Below are positions 20,545-24,720 of a stretch of 24,720 nucleotides of DNA, piece after piece. The number at the start of each line of letters is the position of its first letter. Position 1 is the first letter of the stretch. Origin of the DNA: a virus. The stretch covers positions 1 to 24,720 of the IMG/VR virus record IMGVR_UViG_3300015245_000074; one strand, given 5' to 3'. The position numbers and the translations under genes were made by a program. The notes under the pieces were generated by a model. It was not told where the DNA came from, did not search any database, and was given only the letters and a program-made list of their open reading frames with translations.

Positions 20545-20841
20545 TCACTGTGCCTGCTTGATGGCGGCCACGATCGCCGGGGTTGCTGCGACCACATCCT
20601 TGTTGTCGGGGAGAGCCGCAGCACTCGCTGCGTCGGTAACGACAGTGGTGTTCTTCATGCCGCCCACCGTATTTTTGAGCGACGTAGCCCGCGTAACGAT
20701 GGCGGGCCAAATAGCGATTCCACCGGCAATGATGGCGGTCCACGCTCCCAAGTCTAGCCCAAGCCAGCCGTGTCCGGCGGCATAGCCGGCGAGCACGCCA
20801 GCAAGTGTTGCTGAAGTCGTCTGAACCTGTGTGCTATTCAC
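20545..20841 (-). CDS. Putative holin
   Basis: This 98-residue protein, with a GTG start behind AAGGG, has two hydrophobic segments (ATLAGVLAGYAAGHGWLGL and WTAIIAGGIAIWPAIV) in the N-terminal half and an Ala-rich soluble tail. It lies immediately downstream of the endolysin gene, the usual holin position. Size and topology fit a class II-like holin, though no family motif is diagnostic. Confidence 0.6.
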   Translation of the reverse strand: MNSTQVQTTSATLAGVLAGYAAGHGWLGLDLGAWTAIIAGGIAIWPAIVTRATSLKNTVGGMKNTTVVTDAASAAALPDNKDVVAATPAIVAAIKQAQ

Positions 20842-20854
20842 GATTGATCCCTTT

Positions 20855-21328
20855 CTAAGATGAAACGAATTCGAAGTGCATCGGGTCTTTCCGCCCCTTA
20901 TAGTCGCCGCCCCACCGCGCGCCTTGTCGCTTGAATGCGTCGATCACCACCGTTGATAGCGTGGTTTTCATATTAAATCCATTCGTACCAGGGGAGAGGT
21001 CAATCGCGCAGGCCCACGAATGATTGGAGTAATTGTTGCTCCCGGCAATCTTCCGGATATTGAAGCAACCGGCATAATCAGAGGCCCCGGCCTTATCGAC
21101 CTGTTTTTGGTCGTGGCCACACTTCTCCCAAATCTCATCAAATGCCGCCTGCATAGCCGCAGCGCACTTCTTGTTGAGAAGGACGCCAGCCGGCATCGGC
21201 TTCTTGGCATAGTAGATGACGAACTGCGGATGAATGCGAACCAGATACTGGCTCGCCCAAGCCTTCTCCAAGAAATTGCCGTAAAATGCGTTCTTCGCGG
21301 CTGTGTTGTCTTTAGGCCAGATGGTCAT
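20855..21328 (-). CDS. Endolysin, M15-type D-Ala-D-Ala carboxypeptidase / L-Ala-D-Glu peptidase
   Basis: The start is ATG 21328, chosen because GGAGAG lies just upstream, giving 157 residues. The catalytic zinc motif is present: SNHSWACAIDLSP with H103 and D110 (SxHxxGxAxD-like, with A replacing the usual G) and DPMHFEF with H151. IRKIAGSNNYSNHS matches the family's substrate-binding stretch. It would cleave peptidoglycan cross-link peptides for lysis. No signal peptide is present, so release would need the holin. Confidence 0.87.
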   Translation of the reverse strand: MTIWPKDNTAAKNAFYGNFLEKAWASQYLVRIHPQFVIYYAKKPMPAGVLLNKKCAAAMQAAFDEIWEKCGHDQKQVDKAGASDYAGCFNIRKIAGSNNYSNHSWACAIDLSPGTNGFNMKTTLSTVVIDAFKRQGARWGGDYKGRKDPMHFEFVSS

Positions 21329-21351
21329 TGATGCTCTCCGGTTGCAGTCCT

Positions 21352-21533
21352 TTATGGTATCTCGAATGCGTCGCAAGAAATATTGCTGACGGTCGCCGTC
21401 GTGCCCGTCGCGATATTGCTGACGGCCAGATCAAACCAATATGCCACTCCAACGGTCAGGCCGGTTATATTGCCTCCGGCGCGGAACATCACGGCCTCGC
21501 TCGCTGACGATTGGAGCGAGTGCGGCTGCCACC
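21352..21533 (-). pseudogene. C-terminal fragment of a tail-fibre/structural gene
   Basis: In the frame ending at TAA 21354-21352 the DNA encodes LQSSASEAVMFRAGGNITGL, then VGVAYWFDLAVSNI and an ISCDAFEIP end. This pattern is typical of the extreme C-terminus of phage tail-fibre proteins. No proper start exists; the frame is blocked upstream by a stop within the truncated hydrolase gene. An internal ATG (21489) forms TGATG with that gene's stop and could allow a 45-residue product. It is best read as a remnant. ATATTGCTGACGG occurs twice within it (21380-21392, 21413-21425). Confidence 0.6.
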
Positions 21534-21737
21534 GCCCTCAATGATGGGTTGCATGCTGTGATCAGTTTCCCATTTCACGGTGCCGAGCATGTAGGCAAGC
21601 CACCGCAGATCGGTTAGTTTGCGCCTCTCCCACTCGTCAATGATGGCCGACGTTCCGGAGACTTGGCCCGAGGTCAATTTGCCAGGGAATGGGCTTTGTC
21701 GGATGCCAGAGAAGAATAACTTTCGATCAATGGCCAT
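21489..21737 (-). pseudogene. Truncated N-terminus of a phage lytic hydrolase
   Basis: The 82-residue ORF begins MAIDRKLFFSGIRQSPFPGK and continues LTDLRWLAYMLGTVKWETDHSMQPI. This resembles the N-terminal start of phage muramidase/chitinase-like lysins (lysozyme-superfamily fold with the E of WETD in the catalytic position). After MQPI the normal sequence is lost and the frame reads EGGGSRTRSNRQRARP to a stop. The tail is out-of-frame DNA of the tail-fibre fragment. A deletion seems to have joined the two. The M15 endolysin next door probably replaced its function. Confidence 0.6.
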
Positions 21738-21740
21738 GAA

Positions 21741-22070
21741 TTATTCCTTTGGCTTTTCAGTCTTTGCTTCCGGCTTTGGCTCGAGCTCCTTGATCCGGGC
21801 TCGCGCCTTTTCCAGTTCGTCGGAAAGAACATCCACCTTGGCCTGTAGCCCGGCGCTTTGATCCATCGCCGAATTGCGCTGCGCCTGCAAAGCGCCCGCG
21901 ATACGGTTCATCGTAGTGGCGTCAGGCGTTTGTGCGAACACTGCTGACGCCCACACCGCCATGGCGAGATAAGTCAAAGCTAGAACGATCCACGGCCAAA
22001 ACCTTAGCCGTGGATGCGCCGGCTTAAGCAGAGGGACTTGATAAGTCATCAGGGGTGCAATTTTCTTCAT
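21741..22070 (-). CDS. Membrane-anchored coiled-coil protein, possible inner-membrane spanin
   Basis: This 109-residue protein has a basic N-terminus, one transmembrane helix (FWPWIVLALTYLAMAVWASAVF), then a periplasmic coiled coil (LQAKVDVLSDELEKARARIK) and a charged K/E/P tail. This topology matches Rz-type i-spanins, and it lies in the lysis region. No Rz1-like gene is seen overlapping it. The lipoprotein at 20151-20543 could be the partner; this is inference. Confidence 0.6.
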   Translation of the reverse strand: MKKIAPLMTYQVPLLKPAHPRLRFWPWIVLALTYLAMAVWASAVFAQTPDATTMNRIAGALQAQRNSAMDQSAGLQAKVDVLSDELEKARARIKELEPKPEAKTEKPKE

Positions 22071-22073
22071 GGT

Positions 22074-23396
22074 CTAGTTGATCCTTATGCCGCGGATGGT
22101 GCTGTCCAGAGAATTCGCCGACGAGTTAAACAGTATTTTGCCGGTAACCGCGCTGGGGTCGCCGCAGGACACGCGCAAATTCGCGACCGGATTGGCGATG
22201 ATGCCGGCCAGCGTCAGCGTCGAGACGAAGGTTGCCGCCGACGTATAGGCCCGCCCGCTGTCGATGATAGTCGTGCCATCCCACAGCTTGCAGGCCATCG
22301 CAGCCGCAGCTCCGGTATCGACCAGGGCCACCTTGCCAACGACGAACCATGTGCCGCTGGTGCCTTGCGCCATCGAAGGCCCGTCGAAATAGAGCCCGGT
22401 ATTATTGAGGGCGACGTCGGCGCCGAGCGCGCCGCTTGCGGTTGAAAGCTGCGTCAGGCACGCAACGTTGTTGACGAAACAGCCAGTCATATTGATGGTG
22501 CCGTCGCCCTTGTTGCCGCCGGTCGGCGCGCCGATCGTGAATCCGCCGCCAGCGCCCAGAACCGCCCGGTCGACGTTGAATGTGCGAAAGTTCACCGCAT
22601 GGTTGGTCGATGATCCTAACACGACCACCGTAGAGGCCGCCGCGAAAAATTCCGAATGGTTGACCATGTCGCGGATCGACATCGAAGGATTCGCACTGAT
22701 GGGCGCGACCTGAAAATGCGATCCGTATACCGGCGTATCGGTGCCAAGACCGACTTTGAAAAGACCATTGGTATCGATCGAGGCCTTGATCGCGGTCCCC
22801 ATCCCGCTACCGACATTGAACAGGATGGGTGTCTGCAGCCCGCCGTTGAAATTGACCATGCCGATCGTTGCCCCCTGCGATGTCATCCCGATACGGGCGC
22901 AGCGAATAGGAGTGAGATCATTGACCTGCAAATCGGCGTCGCAGGAATCGACCCAGGTAAAGCCGTTGCCGGAAGACTCAACCGGCGTCGGTCCGGACGG
23001 CCAAATGTCGAGCGCGGTCGGACTATTGGCTTTTGACGATCTGAATCGTGGAACCGCATAGCCAAGTGCCGCAGTGGTCCGCGCCTGCAACGTAAAGCCG
23101 TGATCCGTGGTGGCGTTCTCTTCATAGTAGGAGGAACTGCGGACGAAACCCAAAGTATCGAGGTTGACGTCCCATTTGCCCGCACCGTTGAAATAGGTGT
23201 TTGCCGTGCCGGCAGCGGCTCCATTAACGATGCTGGCACGGTCCAAGATGGCATTGATTGCGGCGGCGCGGCCCAGCCGCGCCGATGCCGTATCGTTGCC
23301 GAATGTTTGGCCGGGCGAAAACTGGATACCTTGCTGCGCCAGAGCAGGAACAACAATAAATGCAGCCAGAACTGCGGCAATCAGTTTCTTAAACAA
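22074..23396 (-). CDS. Tail-fibre-like structural protein with signal-peptide-like start
   Basis: This 440-residue protein begins MFKKLIAAVLAAFIVVPALAQ, a textbook signal peptide, followed by Gly-, Asn- and Thr-rich beta-structured sequence (NTYFNGAGKWDVNLDTLGF, TINMTGCFVNNVACL) and a C-terminal beta domain (FVVGKVALVDTGAAAAMACK). Composition and position next to other fibre genes indicate a tail fibre or receptor-binding component. The export signal is odd for a virion protein assembled in the cytoplasm, although similar starts are seen on other phage fibre-region proteins. It overlaps the next gene by 8 bases. Confidence 0.72.
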   Translation of the reverse strand: MFKKLIAAVLAAFIVVPALAQQGIQFSPGQTFGNDTASARLGRAAAINAILDRASIVNGAAAGTANTYFNGAGKWDVNLDTLGFVRSSSYYEENATTDHGFTLQARTTAALGYAVPRFRSSKANSPTALDIWPSGPTPVESSGNGFTWVDSCDADLQVNDLTPIRCARIGMTSQGATIGMVNFNGGLQTPILFNVGSGMGTAIKASIDTNGLFKVGLGTDTPVYGSHFQVAPISANPSMSIRDMVNHSEFFAAASTVVVLGSSTNHAVNFRTFNVDRAVLGAGGGFTIGAPTGGNKGDGTINMTGCFVNNVACLTQLSTASGALGADVALNNTGLYFDGPSMAQGTSGTWFVVGKVALVDTGAAAAMACKLWDGTTIIDSGRAYTSAATFVSTLTLAGIIANPVANLRVSCGDPSAVTGKILFNSSANSLDSTIRGIRIN

Positions 23397-23814
23397 TATC
23401 GTAGCCTCCAGTCACCGGCGCAAACTTGATCGCGATGGATTTGGAATCCATCAATATCGAAGTTTTGCCATCAATCAATTCAGCGCCATTACGATTGACG
23501 GTAATCGCATTGACATCGGCATTTTCCTTGTCGTCTTTCACAATGAGGGGGAGGCCGTTGCGCGACGCCGATGCGGTCAAATTGATGACAACCGGCCCTC
23601 CGGTGGTATCTACCGCCAAAAATTTATCCGTAGCCAAAGGCGTATAAGGCGACTGGCCGAATACAACGATGGTAGGTGTTATTGCCGCGCCAAGCGCAGC
23701 AGCCTGCTCAATCGCATCCTGCACGTTGTTCGCCGTGATCGGTGCGGCAGCCTCATAATAGATATTCCGCGCCGCCGCCGTCGGATGCGTCCTGAGATCG
23801 GTTTGAACAAGCAT
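23389..23814 (-). CDS. Tail-fibre-associated beta-rich protein
   Basis: This 141-residue protein begins MLVQTDLRTHPTAAARNIYY, then ITANNVQDAIEQAA, a short module common in phage fibres, and a beta-rich part (PVVINLTASASRNGLPLIVK, ITVNRNGAELIDGKTSI) that resembles virion fibre-shaft or needle domains. It starts directly after the stop of the upstream fibre gene. It is probably a fibre subunit or adaptor. Confidence 0.65.
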   Translation of the reverse strand: MLVQTDLRTHPTAAARNIYYEAAAPITANNVQDAIEQAAALGAAITPTIVVFGQSPYTPLATDKFLAVDTTGGPVVINLTASASRNGLPLIVKDDKENADVNAITVNRNGAELIDGKTSILMDSKSIAIKFAPVTGGYDIV

Positions 23815-24720
23815 TTAAATCACCCGGAGGAAGGGAACGAGACCAATCGTCGGCTGCACGCTCGGGCGCGCCGTGCCGCTCGTGTTGTTCGATGTAACCG
23901 ACGCGCTGCCGCCGCCGCTCATTCCATTAGCCAGCGCCCAGTTGTTGCCAGCGCTGTATTGAGAGACGAAGGCACCGGCACCAGCAGAAGAATAGGCCAG
24001 CAAATCGCCATTGGTGGAGTAGGCAAACCGCGCCGCGCCGCTGGGAAGAGTGACCGTGACGGTGGATGTCCCGCTCGATGTGATACCGGTTGGCAATTGC
24101 GCTAAAGTGACGGCGAATCCTTCCACGCCGTTGGCGCATACCGCACCAACTGTCGTCATGGCCGTGCCGCAACCGGTAGATGCCGATGTTAGGCGTCCCG
24201 CCGCGGCCGCGCCTGGCAGCGTATCCAAGCCAGCCACGACGCGGCCGCGCAGGTCAATAATCTGGAAAAACCCGCCAGAGCAAATCCCGCTCGCTGGCGA
24301 TCCCATCGCAACCCAATAGACCGCGTAAGTCGTCGTCGAGATGCACTGTCCATTGGCAACGAGGAAATTCGCATTGGGCGGCGTCGATAACGTTGACCAA
24401 AGAATGCTCCCAAGCGGGGTATTATACGGGTTGTTATAGACCCCGTGCAGTCGATAAAGGCCGCTCGTATCCGTGACGGTGTAGATGCCGCCCGCCGTAA
24501 TGGTATTTGCCGGAATGGGGCCGGTAACGCCATCAATATAAATCGGAAGAGCGCCGGTCCCGTCAATATTGAGCGTCGCTCCGGCAGCGTTGCTCGTCCC
24601 TGCAATAAACGTGATCGCCTGCCCATTCAAAGCCGACGTGCTGGGAAAAACGGTATTCGTCGTCAAGGTCAGCGCCGAGGTTGTGCCGGCCGATATAATC
24701 TGGCCGTTGGTATCCTTGAT
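23815..24720 (-). CDS. Tail-fibre protein with collar-like C-terminus (5' end beyond window)
   Basis: The frame is open from the stop at 23817-23815 to the right edge, so the start lies outside. A TTG at 24666 is not needed. The visible ~300 residues show fibre modules: DTNGQIISAGTTSALTL, GQAITFIAGTSNAAGATLNI, then a tail-collar-like part with LGSILWSTLSTPPNANFLVA, IIDLRGRVVAGLD and a Gly/Ser-rich C-terminus ending RPSVQPTIGLVPFLRVI. Such proteins form the distal fibre that binds the host surface. Confidence 0.82.
   Translation of the reverse strand: MKDTNGQIISAGTTSALTLTTNTVFPSTSALNGQAITFIAGTSNAAGATLNIDGTGALPIYIDGVTGPIPANTITAGGIYTVTDTSGLYRLHGVYNNPYNTPLGSILWSTLSTPPNANFLVANGQCISTTTYAVYWVAMGSPASGICSGGFFQIIDLRGRVVAGLDTLPGAAAAGRLTSASTGCGTAMTTVGAVCANGVEGFAVTLAQLPTGITSSGTSTVTVTLPSGAARFAYSTNGDLLAYSSAGAGAFVSQYSAGNNWALANGMSGGGSASVTSNNTSGTARPSVQPTIGLVPFLRVI

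Noticed and set aside
21380-21425. 13-base direct repeat ATATTGCTGACGG as a possible attachment site or CRISPR
   Set aside because: Only two copies within a coding remnant, encoding repeated SNI residues; no array, integrase or tRNA is nearby.

Overview
The window looks like part of a tailed double-stranded DNA phage or prophage (Caudoviricetes) of an alphaproteobacterium. It is densely packed, with most genes overlapping by ATGA, GTGA, TAATG or TGATG. It carries replication, recombination, lysis and tail genes and no ribosomal or central-metabolism genes. The alphaproteobacterial assignment is inferred from GC-rich coding sequence, a small protein with the GcrA-type C-terminal signature, and a GapR-like protein. 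No capsid, terminase or integrase gene is visible, so lifestyle is undecided.

Layout. (1) A leftward early operon (9109 to 1) begins with a Cro/YdaS-like repressor. It continues with small regulators (a GcrA C-terminal-like protein and a GapR/RMF-like protein), a PD-(D/E)XK nuclease with a zinc finger, a RuvC-like resolvase, a YGGRG-type endonuclease-like protein, an SNF2-type helicase, a DNA methyltransferase, an HNH endonuclease, and a DnaB-like helicase cut by the left edge. (2) A divergent control region (9110-9231) holds a good leftward promoter and two inverted repeats. (3) A rightward operon (9232 to 18836) begins with seven very small, partly membrane-associated genes. It then carries an HNH protein, DUF6283, a Bet/RecT annealing protein, a second YGGRG protein, a DUF1367-like protein, a DnaQ-like exonuclease, several small zinc-ribbon or coiled-coil proteins, a MazG-like protein and ThyX. 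(4) A leftward late block (24720 to 18856) holds tail-fibre genes, a spanin-like protein, a broken hydrolase joined to a tail-fibre fragment, an M15 endolysin, a holin-like protein, a lipoprotein and small membrane proteins. Blocks 3 and 4 converge at a hairpin near 18854-18874.

The most striking structure is in the SNF2 helicase. An intein of 318 residues interrupts the Walker B (DExx) motif. Inside the intein DNA, on the same strand but in another frame, lies a second long ORF with a zinc finger, a NUMOD3-like linker and a DUF559/Vsr-like nuclease domain. The splicing domain and its presumed homing endonuclease therefore appear to be written over each other in two frames. Three further HNH/YGGRG-type genes sit beside replication or recombination genes, so the window is rich in candidate homing elements.

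The second notable theme is possible interference with host cell-cycle control: a stand-alone GcrA sigma-interaction-like module, a GapR-like protein and a beta-class DNA methyltransferase are encoded in one early operon. All function calls come from reading translated motifs by eye; no database search was possible.
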